From VRUE01 sp963729995 (GTDB taxonomy: Bacteria > Actinomycetota > Thermoleophilia > Solirubrobacterales > 70-9): 64,000 nt of DNA. Positions 31,987 to 40,235 of the stretch are shown in pieces. The position numbers were made by a program, and so were the translations under genes. The stretch is taken from contig CAVSPF010000003.1 in assembly GCA_963729995.1 (NCBI GenBank), positions 310,001 through 374,000 of the forward strand. Reading direction: 5' to 3'. Position 1 is the stretch's first letter. The number at the start of each line of letters is the position of its first letter. The notes beneath the pieces were generated by a model. It did no database searches. It had not been told where the DNA came from and saw only the letters and a list, made by a program, of their open reading frames with translations.

Positions 31987-33401
31987 GCTTCAGCGAGCGC
32001 CTCTTCGCCTCGCCGCTCGTCGCCCTGGCGCGGCGCGTGCTGGATGGGGGAGAGGCTTGGATAGCCGGGGGTGCGGTGCGTGACGCGGTGCAGGGGCGGG
32101 ACGTGACGGACCTCGATCTCGCCGTCAGCGGGGATCCCGCGGCGGTGGCAACGGCTGTCGCGCGGGAGGCGGGCGGATACGCCTTCGAGCTCTCCGCCGA
32201 GTTCGCGACCTGGCGGGCGGTGGCGCCCGATCGCTCCTGGCAGCTCGATGCCACGGCGCTGCGCGGCGACACGATCGAGGCTGACCTGGCAGCGCGTGAC
32301 TTCACGCTCGGGGCCGTTGCGGTTCCGCTGGCCGGTGGAGAGCCGATCGATCCATACGGCGGCCTCGCCGATCTCGGGCAGGGGGTGCTTCGCGTGGTGG
32401 GGGAGCACAGCTTCGCGGACGACCCGCTGCGGCTGGTGCGCGCCGCCCGCCTGGCGACCGAGCTGGAGCTGGAGATCGAGCCCCGCACCCTCGCTCTCGC
32501 CCGCCGCGAAGCCGCGCGTGCCGCCGAGGCAGCGGGGGAGCGCCAGCTGGCCGAGCTTCGCCAGCTGCTCGCCGGCGCCGACCCGCTGCGCGGCATCGAG
32601 CTGCTCGACGAGCTGGCCCTGACGCCGGTGATCCTGCCGGAGCTGGAGGCGTTGCGGGGAGTCGAGCAGGGGCCCAATCACCACCTCGACGTCCACGCGC
32701 ACACGCTGGCGGTGCTCGAGCAGACGCTCGAGATCGAGGCTGACGTCGAACGGTTCGCCGGCGAGCGCGCCGCGGAGGTGCGGGAGCTGCTCGCCGAGCC
32801 GCTCGCCGATGAGATGACCCACGGCACGGCCCTGCGCTTCGGCGCCCTCCTGCATGACATCGGCAAGCCGATGACGCGCGAGGAACACGAGGGCTATGTG
32901 ACGTTCATCGGCCATGACCGCAGCGGGGTGGAGATCGTCGGCGCGATATGCGCACGGCTTCACGCGAGCCGCGGGTTGACCCGGCACCTTCAGGCGCTGA
33001 CGCTGCACCACCTGCGGCTGGGCTTCATGGTCCGCGAGGCGCCGCTCGCGCCACGCCGCATCCACGAGTACCTGCGAGCGACCGAACCCGTCTGCGCCGA
33101 CGTCACGTTGCTGAGCATGGCTGACCGTCTCGCCGCCCGTGGCACCGGGCCCTTCGCAACGGGGGAGGCAATCGATGCCCACCTCCGGTTGGCCCGCGAA
33201 ATGCTCGCCGCGGCCTTCGATTGGCGCCGCAACGGGCCGCCCGAGCCGCTGCTGCGTGGCGACGATCTGGCCGCCGAGCTCGGGATGCCGCCCGGGCCGG
33301 AGCTTGGGGCGCTGCTTGCCGAGCTGGAGGCGGCTCAGTACGCGGGTGAGATCGCCACGCGCGGGGAGGCGGTGGAGCATGCCCGCCGAACCCGCGGATG
33401 A
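31983..33401 (+). CDS. tRNA nucleotidyltransferase/poly(A) polymerase family protein with HD domain
   Basis: A 472-residue class II nucleotidyltransferase. The palm motif is AWIAGGAVRDAVQGRDVTDLDLAVSG with the two metal aspartates; RDFTLGAVAVPL and DDPLRLVRAARLATEL follow. The C-terminal HD phosphohydrolase domain has RFGALLHDIGKPMTRE and FIGHDRSGVEIV. Family members add CCA to tRNA or poly(A) tails to RNA; sequence alone does not separate them. GTG at 31983 overlaps the alr stop. Confidence 0.88.
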   Translation: MSFSERLFASPLVALARRVLDGGEAWIAGGAVRDAVQGRDVTDLDLAVSGDPAAVATAVAREAGGYAFELSAEFATWRAVAPDRSWQLDATALRGDTIEADLAARDFTLGAVAVPLAGGEPIDPYGGLADLGQGVLRVVGEHSFADDPLRLVRAARLATELELEIEPRTLALARREAARAAEAAGERQLAELRQLLAGADPLRGIELLDELALTPVILPELEALRGVEQGPNHHLDVHAHTLAVLEQTLEIEADVERFAGERAAEVRELLAEPLADEMTHGTALRFGALLHDIGKPMTREEHEGYVTFIGHDRSGVEIVGAICARLHASRGLTRHLQALTLHHLRLGFMVREAPLAPRRIHEYLRATEPVCADVTLLSMADRLAARGTGPFATGEAIDAHLRLAREMLAAAFDWRRNGPPEPLLRGDDLAAELGMPPGPELGALLAELEAAQYAGEIATRGEAVEHARRTRG

Positions 33402-33413
33402 GCGCCGGTCAGG

Positions 33414-33419
33414 TACGCT
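33414..33419 (+). promoter_or_regulatory. Putative -10 box (TACGCT) for infA
   Basis: TACGCT ends nine bases before the infA ATG at 33429 and suggests a leaderless message. Confidence 0.35.
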
Positions 33420-33428
33420 GCCCGCCGC

Positions 33429-33647
33429 ATGGGAAAAGAGGAGAAGATCGAGATGGAGGGCGAGATCACCGAGGCCCTCCCCAACACGATGTTCCGGGTG
33501 ACGCTCGATAACGGGCACGAGGTGCTCGGGCACATCTCGGGCAAGATGCGCCGCCACTACATTCGCATCCTCCCGGGCGACCGGGTGAAGATCGAGCTCT
33601 CGCCCTACGACTTGGACCGCGGCCGCATCACCTACCGCTACAAATAG
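33429..33647 (+). CDS. infA: Translation initiation factor IF-1
   Basis: A 72-residue OB-fold protein that binds the ribosomal A site. It begins GKEEKIEMEGEITEALPN and contains MFRVTLDNGHEVLGHISGKM, RHYIRILPGDRVKIELSPYD and RGRITYRYK. Length and sequence are standard. It stands outside the usual ribosomal-protein operon, with its own possible promoter, and is followed after 13 bases by a dispersed 105-bp repeat. Confidence 0.96.
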   Translation: MGKEEKIEMEGEITEALPNTMFRVTLDNGHEVLGHISGKMRRHYIRILPGDRVKIELSPYDLDRGRITYRYK

Positions 33648-33660
33648 CGGGCGGACGCTG

Positions 33661-33765
33661 CAAACCGGCGCATCTCGGGGTCCTCGGTCGCTCGGATCGG
33701 GTCACGCACTGGAAAGTGCGCTCCCCTCACCTCGCTCCCTGCGTCCCCCGATCTGCTTGGTTTTC
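33661..33765. repeat. 105-bp dispersed repeat, copy 1
   Basis: About 88% identical to 45869-45972. Both begin CAAACCGGCGCATCTC and end CTGCTTGGTTTTC, so the tips (CAAACC / GGTTTT) can pair. A small internal hairpin, GCACT-ggaa-AGTGC here, is kept in the other copy as GCAC-gaaca-GTGC. This copy begins just after infA and supplies the last codons of the convergent glycoside hydrolase gene. Confidence 0.75.
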
Positions 33766-34929
33766 GCGCCCGCCTTGGAACTCGCAGACCAGGGCGGACC
33801 AGGCGAAGTCCTTCGCTCCGAGCCCGGTCCCGTCGCGAGGGTCGTAGTACTCGCGCAGGCCCTCGCGCTCGACCGCGCCGATCAGGCCCTGCGCGATTCG
33901 CTTCGCCTCGGCGTCGTAACCGAGCCGGCGCAGCCCCAGCCAGACCAACCACCCCGAGTTGACCCAGGTCGGGCCGCGCCAGTAGCGGCGGACCGGGCCG
34001 CGACTGCCACCGGGCGCGTAGCTCGGCTCCGAGACGGCCACAGACGGTGGCCCGACCGGGGTCCGGAACTCCCCCGGCGCGAGCAGGTGCTCCTCGACCA
34101 GCCGCCGCCCGATCTCCTCCGGCAGGTCCGGAAGCGCAAGGGGGGCGAGGGCCGCCCAGGTGAGGACGCCGGGCCTGGCCCCGCCCGGCTGGGCCTCGTC
34201 GAGGAAGAGGCCGCGCCGCTCGTCCCAGAGGCGCTCCACCAGAGCCGGGGTCGCAGAGGGGCGTCCCAGCGCCTGCAGCGAGAGGGACCACATCGTGTTG
34301 ACGAGAACCTCGCAGAGGACCGGCCCGCCGTTGTCGCGCACCCGCCGCGCGTCGAAGCCAAGCCGGCGGTTGCGCCGCACCAGGCAGGGGAAGCCGATCC
34401 GCGCGTTTGCCCGAAGGCCCCAGACGGGGTCGAACTTGGGCGAGGCGTCCAGGCCCGACTCGTCGGGCTGCACGATCCACAGCAGGCCGTCGCCGTCGAG
34501 GTCGCGATTCCCGGCGAGCCAGTCGGCCTGGGCGCCGATCCGCGGCTCCTCGGCGGGGTCGCCGATCGCGATCCGCCAGGCCCAGGCCAGCAGCGGCGGC
34601 TGGATCGTCTCGGTCTGAAGGGAGTGGCGCGAGAAGACGTTGTAGAAGGGCAGCCTGGCGAGGGAGACCGGCCGGTTCCAGAAGATCGTGTGGCCGATGA
34701 AGCCGTCGTCGCGCTGGGCGGCGAGCAGGCTGCTCAGCTCGGCCCTGGATCGCTCCGGGTCGAAGCGTCGCCAGGCGATCGCCGCAAAGCAGGAGTCCCA
34801 GTACCACTGCCACGGGTAGCGCCCGGGGCTCGGTTGCGTATAGCGGTAGGGGACACCCGCGCGTTCTCCCTCCAGCCAGTTCTGCCGCAGGACACGCTCG
34901 GAGATCTCGAGTGCCGGCGGGCCGCTCAC
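33727..34929 (-). CDS. Glycoside hydrolase with (alpha/alpha)6 barrel, MGH1/GH63-like
   Basis: A 400-residue soluble enzyme. PSPGRYPWQWYWDSCFAAIA and RRDDGFIGHTIFW-like sequence (QRDDGFIGHTIFWNRP) at the N-terminus, RYWRGPTWVNSGWLVWLGL and GLGAKDFAWSALVCEFQ at the C-terminus match mannosylglycerate-hydrolase-like and GH63-type families. These cleave alpha-linked mannosyl or glucosyl compounds, often glucosylglycerate or related solutes; the substrate is inferred only at family level. The GTG at 34929 overlaps the permease stop. The last ~13 codons lie within the dispersed repeat, so its natural C-terminus may have been altered. Confidence 0.75.
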   Translation of the reverse strand: MSGPPALEISERVLRQNWLEGERAGVPYRYTQPSPGRYPWQWYWDSCFAAIAWRRFDPERSRAELSSLLAAQRDDGFIGHTIFWNRPVSLARLPFYNVFSRHSLQTETIQPPLLAWAWRIAIGDPAEEPRIGAQADWLAGNRDLDGDGLLWIVQPDESGLDASPKFDPVWGLRANARIGFPCLVRRNRRLGFDARRVRDNGGPVLCEVLVNTMWSLSLQALGRPSATPALVERLWDERRGLFLDEAQPGGARPGVLTWAALAPLALPDLPEEIGRRLVEEHLLAPGEFRTPVGPPSVAVSEPSYAPGGSRGPVRRYWRGPTWVNSGWLVWLGLRRLGYDAEAKRIAQGLIGAVEREGLREYYDPRDGTGLGAKDFAWSALVCEFQGGRENQADRGTQGAR

Positions 34930-35741
34930 ACGGACATACGGCGCATTTCGCGCAGTGAGAGCGCCCCGAGGATTGCCAGCATCGCGGTCAGCGCCACGAT
35001 CCCGGGCCAGGTTTCCGCCCAGTTGACACCGCCGACGAAGCCCTGACGAGCGGCGTCGACGACCTGGGTGACCGGATTGATCCGGGCGATGTCCTGAAGC
35101 CAGCCCTGCAGGAGGGCGAGCGGGGCGTAGGCCGTGGTCGTGAGGATCACCGCCAGCGTTCCCGCCTGCATCAGCGGCGCCGCCGACTGGCTCTTGAAAC
35201 GGAGGGCCAGCATCATTCCCCAGCAGGCGGCCACCGCTCCCATTGCCACGACCATCGAATAGACGACGATCAAGCCGTCGAAGCCCGGCCATTGCGCTCC
35301 CAGCGCCAGGGCCACGGCGAGCACGGCGGTGGCCGGGATCAGCGAGCGGGCGCTTGCCGCCAGGACCGCGCCGGCGAGGAGCACCCAGCGAGGGGCGGGG
35401 GAGACGAGCAGCCGGTCGATCCAGCCCTGCTCGATGTCGCGGGCCAGGTTGACCCCTGTCGCCGCTCCGGTGAAGCCGGCGCCCTGCAGCATGCTGACGG
35501 GGACGATGAAGCTCACGTAGCTGCCCGTGGTGAAGCCCCGCAGCTCGGTCAGCGCGCCGAACACGCCGTTCAGCCCGAGGAAGAAGATGGTCGGAGCCAG
35601 GACTCCCGGAATCGCAGCCGCCGGCACCCGCACCAACTCGTTCTTGGCCCGCGCCATCAGGGCTCCGATCATGGCCAGGTTCGCGCGCCAGGTGGGCCCC
35701 CCCGACGGCGGTGGCCGCCGCTCTGCCCGCCCGCCGGTCAT
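34926..35741 (-). CDS. ABC-2 type transporter permease
   Basis: A 271-residue integral membrane protein with six helices, typical of the DrrB/ABC-2 family (SFIVPVSMLQGAGFTGAATG, NLARDIEQGWIDRLLVSPAP, then RINPVTQVVDAARQGF). It lies last in a three-gene exporter operon with a second permease and an ATPase, each overlapping by four bases. Exporters of this type move drugs, polyketides or glycolipids. The substrate is unknown. Confidence 0.85.
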   Translation of the reverse strand: MTGGRAERRPPPSGGPTWRANLAMIGALMARAKNELVRVPAAAIPGVLAPTIFFLGLNGVFGALTELRGFTTGSYVSFIVPVSMLQGAGFTGAATGVNLARDIEQGWIDRLLVSPAPRWVLLAGAVLAASARSLIPATAVLAVALALGAQWPGFDGLIVVYSMVVAMGAVAACWGMMLALRFKSQSAAPLMQAGTLAVILTTTAYAPLALLQGWLQDIARINPVTQVVDAARQGFVGGVNWAETWPGIVALTAMLAILGALSLREMRRMSV

Positions 35742-36523
35742 CCGACCTCCAGCCTGTGCCGCAGGGCGCGCGCGCTCAGCACCAGGCCGAGGGCGACGAT
35801 GCCGGCGATCGCCAGGACCGCGTCGAGCATGTCGGAGCCGCTGATCCCCGAGATCATCGGGTTGCGGATTCCGTTGACGATGAAGCTGAGCGGGTTGTAG
35901 GCGGCGATCGTCTTTGCGGGCTCGATCATCAGCCCCTGCGGGAAGAAGGCGGTGGAGAGGAAGAGGACGACGAAGACGATCGGGAAGAGGCCCTGCACGA
36001 CGCTCGCCGTGCCGGTCCGCAGGGCGATCGCGGCGCCGATGCCGCCGATCGCCAGCGCCGAGACGGTGACGAAGGCGATCGCGATCAGCGCCCCGGGGAC
36101 GCCGCTCTCGATTTCCGCGCCGAAGACAAGCCCGATCGCCAGGAACCAGACCGCCGAGAAGAGGCCGAGCGCCGCCGTTCCCGCCAGCCGCCCGAGAACG
36201 ATCGTGAAGCGGGAGATCGGCGCCGCGAAGAGGCGGTCGGTGAAGCCCATCTCGATGTCGACCGCGAGCGCGATCCCGCCGCTGTTCCCGGCCAGCATCA
36301 GCGACTGCATCATCGCCCCGGCCAGCATGAACTGGAGGAAGCTCTGGACGGGCGGGAAGCCCGGCAGGTGGACGGCGCTGCCGGCGCCACCCGTCTGGAT
36401 CGCCAGCAGCAGGGTCGGGAAGACGACGATCGGCGCGATCAGCTGGGGGCGGCGGAAGGTCTGGCGGATCGAGCGCATGCCGAGCGCTCGCACGACTCGG
36501 AGGTCCATGGCGAAGCGGCTCAC
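35738..36523 (-). CDS. ABC-2 type transporter permease
   Basis: A 261-residue permease similar in plan to its neighbour: six helices, VDIEMGFTDRLFAAPISRFT, then TIAAYNPLSFIVNGIRNPMI. GTG at 36523 overlaps the ATPase stop, and its own stop overlaps the ATG of the next permease. Two different permeases with one ATPase imply a heterodimeric membrane part. Confidence 0.85.
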   Translation of the reverse strand: MSRFAMDLRVVRALGMRSIRQTFRRPQLIAPIVVFPTLLLAIQTGGAGSAVHLPGFPPVQSFLQFMLAGAMMQSLMLAGNSGGIALAVDIEMGFTDRLFAAPISRFTIVLGRLAGTAALGLFSAVWFLAIGLVFGAEIESGVPGALIAIAFVTVSALAIGGIGAAIALRTGTASVVQGLFPIVFVVLFLSTAFFPQGLMIEPAKTIAAYNPLSFIVNGIRNPMISGISGSDMLDAVLAIAGIVALGLVLSARALRHRLEVG

Positions 36524-37491
36524 TCCTCGGCCGCCTTCTGCTCGTCGCCCGCCTCGTCCTTGCGCTCCAGGTGGTGGCCGGTCTTGGCGACGAAGACGTC
36601 GTCGAGCGTGGGCTGGACCAGCTCCAGCGAGCCGACCCCGATGCCCGCCTCGTCGAGCGCCCGCACGACCCGCGGAATGTCCGCGGCTCCGCGCTCCACC
36701 TCGAGCAGGATCGTCCTGCCGTCCATCGGGGGCAGCAGCCTCCCGATCTCGGCGCAGATCCGCTCGGCGGCCGCGATCGCGCCAGCCTCGAGCTGGAGCT
36801 TGATGTGCGGGTTGCCGATGTCCGCCTTGAGCGCCTCCGGCGTTCCCGCGGCGACGATCTTGCCGCCGTCGATGATCCCGACGCGGTCGGCGAGCTGGTC
36901 GGCCTCCTCGAGGTACTGGGTGGTGAGGAAGACCGTGGTGCCCTCGTCGTTCAGCAGCCGCACCTCCTCCCAGATCGTCTTGCGGCTGACCGGGTCGAGG
37001 CCCGTGGTCGGCTCGTCGAGGAAGAGCACGCGCGGCTCGTGGACCAGCGCCGCCGCCAGGTCGAGGCGGCGCTGCATGCCGCCCGAGTAGGTGCCCACCC
37101 GGCGGTCGGCGGCGTCGGCGAGGTCGACCCGCTCCAGCAGGTCGTCGGCGCGCCGCTTGCCCTCCGCGCCGGGGATTCCCTGCAGCGTCGCCTGCAGGCG
37201 GATCAGCTCGCGGCCCGTCATCAGCGGGTCGAGCGCCGCCTCCTGCAGGGCCACGCCGATCGCGGCGCGAACCGCCCGCGCTTCGCGGACCACGTCGTGG
37301 CCCGCCACGGTCGCCCGCCCGCTCGTCGGCATCAGGAGCGTGGTCAGCACCCGCACGGTCGTCGTCTTGCCGGCGCCGTTGGGGCCAAGGAAGGCGTAGA
37401 TCTCCCCCTCGTCGATGCTGAGGTCTATCCCCTGCACCGCCGGCACCTCGCCAAAGGTGCGCTCCAGCCGCTCCACCGCTATCGCGGGCAT
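36520..37491 (-). CDS. ABC transporter ATP-binding protein, DrrA type
   Basis: A 323-residue ATPase: Walker A GPNGAGKTTTVRVLTTLLMP, signature GTYSGGMQRRLDLAAALVHE, Walker B VLFLDEPTTGLDP, and a C-terminal regulatory region (LELVQPTLDDVFVAKTGHHL) characteristic of daunorubicin-resistance-like ATPases. It energises the two permeases encoded next. The operon may also include the amidase upstream, whose stop touches this ATG (TGATG). Confidence 0.92.
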   Translation of the reverse strand: MPAIAVERLERTFGEVPAVQGIDLSIDEGEIYAFLGPNGAGKTTTVRVLTTLLMPTSGRATVAGHDVVREARAVRAAIGVALQEAALDPLMTGRELIRLQATLQGIPGAEGKRRADDLLERVDLADAADRRVGTYSGGMQRRLDLAAALVHEPRVLFLDEPTTGLDPVSRKTIWEEVRLLNDEGTTVFLTTQYLEEADQLADRVGIIDGGKIVAAGTPEALKADIGNPHIKLQLEAGAIAAAERICAEIGRLLPPMDGRTILLEVERGAADIPRVVRALDEAGIGVGSLELVQPTLDDVFVAKTGHHLERKDEAGDEQKAAEE

Positions 37492-38858
37492 CAGGCCTCC
37501 GTCGGCTCGGCTCTTGCGAGCGGTGGCAGCGACTCCACCCAGCGCCGCCCGCTGGCCCGCTCCAGCGCCTCCGCCGCATCGAGCAGAAGCTCGTCGCGGC
37601 CCCAGGCCGCCTGAAGCTGCAGGCCGATCGGCAGCCCGTCGGAGCTGAGCCCGACCGGGACGCTGATCGCCGGGATGCCGGTCAGGTTGGCGAGCCCGGC
37701 GCCGCGGACGTTGGCCTGGTCGGCGGTGAGGGTGCCGGAGGGAAGCTCGACCAGCGGCGCCTCGAGGGGCGGCGCGGGGGCGGGAACCGTCGGCCAGGCG
37801 ATCGCGTCGACCTCCTCGAAGAGGGCGGCGAGGCGCCGGCGCATCAGGGTGCGGACGCGCTTCGCCTGCACGAGCGCGACGGCCGGCAGCAGTGCCCGGT
37901 ACTTGACGAAGCCGCGGTTGATCGGGCTCAGCTCCGGGTCGATCTGGTTGAGCCGCTCGGGCGTCACCCCGTTGAGCATCTCGGCGTTGATGATCAGGAT
38001 CGCGGACAGGGCCGCCGCCGCGAGGTCGGGCAGCACGACCTCGCGGATCTCGCCGCCGGTCTCGGCGCGCAGCGCCTCCACCGCCGCGTCGCAGGCCTCG
38101 CGAACCTCGGGGGCGACATCCTCGGAGACGGTGTCCCGCACCACTCCGATCCGCAACCCGGACGCCTCGCCGGCAGCCAGCGCTGCGCCGAACAGCGCCG
38201 AGCCCAACAGCCGGCAGTCACCGGCATCCGCGCAGAGCGGGCCGGAGACGATCGTCTCGGTGACCGGCGCCACGTGGTGTCCCTCCATCGCCGAGCGCCC
38301 GAATGTCGGCTTCAGCCCGGTCAGACCGCAGTAGGCGGCCGGGAAGCGGAGCGAGCCGACGCCGTCGGCGCCAACCGCTCCCGCGACAAGCCGCGCCGAA
38401 ACGGCGGACGCCGGCCCGCTGGAGGAGCCACCGGGGCAGCGCTCGAGGTTCCACGGGTTGTGGGCGGGACCGTAGACGGAGGCGTTGCCGGTGCTGCTGG
38501 AGCCCAGCTCGTGCATGTTCCCGACCCCGACGATCACGGCGCCGGCATCGCGCAGGGCCCGGTAGGGGCCGGACTCGCCCGGCGCCACCGCGACGAGCAT
38601 GTCCGCGGCGCCGAAGCGCTGGGCGCGCCAGGGCAGCGGCCACTCGTCCTTGATCACGACTGGAACGCCGCGCAGGGGGCCGCGGGGGGCCGCGGCGAGC
38701 ATCTCGCGCGAGCGCTCGGGGAAGGTCTCGACCACCGCGTTCAGCTCCGGGTTGCGCTCCTCGATCCGGGCCAGGGTGGCGTCGAGCAGCTCGCCGGCGT
38801 CGGCGTCGCCGGCGGCGATCGCCGCAGCCTGCTCGCGGAGCGGGAGGTCGAGCGTCAT
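37491..38858 (-). CDS. Amidase signature family enzyme
   Basis: A 455-residue amidase with the Ser-cisSer-Lys triad: lysine in VPVVIKDEWPLPW (K70), cis-serine in CPGGSSSGPASAVSA and nucleophile serine in GADGVGSLRFPAAYCG (S169). The usual GGS-I-R-P is slightly altered to VGSLRFP. Such enzymes hydrolyse amides, carbamates or biuret-like compounds. It is coupled by ATGA overlap to a 64-residue protein before it, like AtzE/AtzG or GatA/GatC pairs, and touches the exporter ATPase after it. GatA is unlikely because no gatB or full gatC is nearby. Confidence 0.85.
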   Translation of the reverse strand: MTLDLPLREQAAAIAAGDADAGELLDATLARIEERNPELNAVVETFPERSREMLAAAPRGPLRGVPVVIKDEWPLPWRAQRFGAADMLVAVAPGESGPYRALRDAGAVIVGVGNMHELGSSSTGNASVYGPAHNPWNLERCPGGSSSGPASAVSARLVAGAVGADGVGSLRFPAAYCGLTGLKPTFGRSAMEGHHVAPVTETIVSGPLCADAGDCRLLGSALFGAALAAGEASGLRIGVVRDTVSEDVAPEVREACDAAVEALRAETGGEIREVVLPDLAAAALSAILIINAEMLNGVTPERLNQIDPELSPINRGFVKYRALLPAVALVQAKRVRTLMRRRLAALFEEVDAIAWPTVPAPAPPLEAPLVELPSGTLTADQANVRGAGLANLTGIPAISVPVGLSSDGLPIGLQLQAAWGRDELLLDAAEALERASGRRWVESLPPLARAEPTEA

Positions 38859-39049
38859 GGCGCCTGCGAGAGGTCCGGATGTCGCTCCGGCTCGACACCG
38901 CTGGTGTCGAGCGAGAGCAGGTCGAGGACCGCGGGCCAGAGCATCGCGTGGGCGGCGCCCGCCACCGCGAGGTCCACCTCGTCGGCCTCGATTCCCTGTG
39001 CGGCGAGGCCGGCGGCGATGAAATCGTCTGCCCGGTTCGGGTTCCCCAT
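38855..39049 (-). CDS. Small amidase partner, AtzG/GatC-like
   Basis: A 64-residue protein from ATG 39049, overlapping the amidase start. One helix-rich stretch (DFIAAGLAAQGIEADEVDLA) is followed by a tail, SGVEPERHPDLSQAP, similar in layout to DUF4089/AtzG proteins that wrap around their amidase partner as GatC does around GatA. Position and size drive this call; sequence similarity is weak. Confidence 0.5.
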   Translation of the reverse strand: MGNPNRADDFIAAGLAAQGIEADEVDLAVAGAAHAMLWPAVLDLLSLDTSGVEPERHPDLSQAP

Positions 39050-39181
39050 CTCGGCCGGCAACCCTACTGGGAGCGGTTGGCGGGGATCGTGCAGCGACCC
39101 GGGGGAGACCGCATTCCACCGCCGCCGGCGGCAGAATCCCAGCCGCAACCCTGGCGTCAGGGCCGGGTTGCAGGTTGAGCC

Positions 39182-39946
39182 TTGGTTGAAGCAGCCGAAA
39201 ATCGATCCCATCGGGCCCGTGCGCTGACCGCAGCGGGCCTGGCCTGCATGCTTGCTGTGCTGGTCGCCGCCGCATGGCCGGGGGCCGCGAGCTCGGCGCC
39301 GGCCCCGGTCGTGGTCCTCGGCCATACCGAATCGACCCCGTCACCGTCATGCCCCGGCAAGATCGTCAACAACGTCGAGATCGTGCCGTGCCGGGTTGAG
39401 GGGCACGTCACCGGCTTCCAGGCAATCGCCGGCGGCGTCACACGCCCGTACGAAGCACCGTTCGACGGCGCAATCGTCGCTTGGTCGATCACACTCTCGC
39501 GCCCGTCTTCCAAGAGCACCGGGAAAACGACCGACGAGATCAGCTTCTTCAACGAATTCCTCGGCAGCCCGTCCGAGGCGCGGATCGGCGTGCTGAAGCA
39601 GGTCAAAGAATCAAAGCCGCCTCAGTACACGCTCGTCCGCCAGAGCCCGCTGGAGGTTTTGAACCCCTTCTTCGGCAGCACCGTGATCTTCGCTCTGGAC
39701 CACCCGCTCAACGTCCTGCGCGGCCAGGTGGTCGCCCTCACGGTCCCGACCTGGGCGCCGATGTTCGCCTTCAACGTCGCCGAAAACAACACCTGGCGCG
39801 GCAGTCGCCTGTCCAAGCACTGCACCTCCAAGCAGGACATCCAGGGCGGCCACCCCCAGCAGGTCGTCGGCAAGACCAAGACCTACGGCTGCTACTACGC
39901 CAGCGCCCGCCTGCTCTACACAGCAACCCTGGTCAAGAAACCCTAG
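39182..39946 (+). CDS. Secreted protein of unknown function
   Basis: A 254-residue protein with a cleavable signal peptide (ALTAAGLACMLAVLVAAAW, cut near ASSAPA). The mature part is beta-rich with a few cysteines (SPSCPGKIVNNVEIVPCRV; SKHCTSKQDIQGG; KTYGCYYASARLLY). It may be a jelly-roll-like exported domain, but I do not recognise a family. The start is TTG at 39182; an imperfect hairpin (GCAACCC/GGGTTGC) lies just before it. Confidence 0.6.
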   Translation: MVEAAENRSHRARALTAAGLACMLAVLVAAAWPGAASSAPAPVVVLGHTESTPSPSCPGKIVNNVEIVPCRVEGHVTGFQAIAGGVTRPYEAPFDGAIVAWSITLSRPSSKSTGKTTDEISFFNEFLGSPSEARIGVLKQVKESKPPQYTLVRQSPLEVLNPFFGSTVIFALDHPLNVLRGQVVALTVPTWAPMFAFNVAENNTWRGSRLSKHCTSKQDIQGGHPQQVVGKTKTYGCYYASARLLYTATLVKKP

Positions 39947-40203
39947 GGCAGTTGGCGTAATCCGCAGTAAGGGCAGTCGCTTACGTCGAGGCCGATCAAC
40001 TGGTCGCAGCGGCGGCAGGCGCGGAGGTTCTCCGGCGTGCGCGGGAGGGCCGAGGCAGACGGGGCGAGCGGCAGCACCATCGCCACCGGCTCCATCTCCT
40101 CGCCGGTCTCGCGGTCGACGTAAACGGTGCCGGGCTCGGCGTGGGCCAGCGCCTCCCGGCCTGAGGCGGGAGCGCGCATTCGGTAGAGCTGCTTGAGGTT
40201 CAC
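39943..40203 (-). CDS. Small zinc-ribbon protein
   Basis: An 86-residue protein ending in a CxxC-x(n)-CxxC zinc ribbon: RACRRCDQLIGLDVSDCPYC. The N-terminal half (MNLKQLYRMRAPASGREALA, VYVDRETGEEMEPVAM) is of unknown type. The GTG start at 40203 is divergent from the glycosyltransferase at 40236. Its stop overlaps the end of the secreted-protein gene. Confidence 0.6.
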   Translation of the reverse strand: MNLKQLYRMRAPASGREALAHAEPGTVYVDRETGEEMEPVAMVLPLAPSASALPRTPENLRACRRCDQLIGLDVSDCPYCGLRQLP

Positions 40204-40235
40204 GGCGGCGAAGACTAATAGCTTCCCCGGAACCG

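Noticed and set aside
37491..38858. Amidase as GatA of the tRNA-dependent amidotransferase
   Set aside because: No gatB nearby, the GGS-I-R-P block is altered, and the small partner is shorter than GatC.
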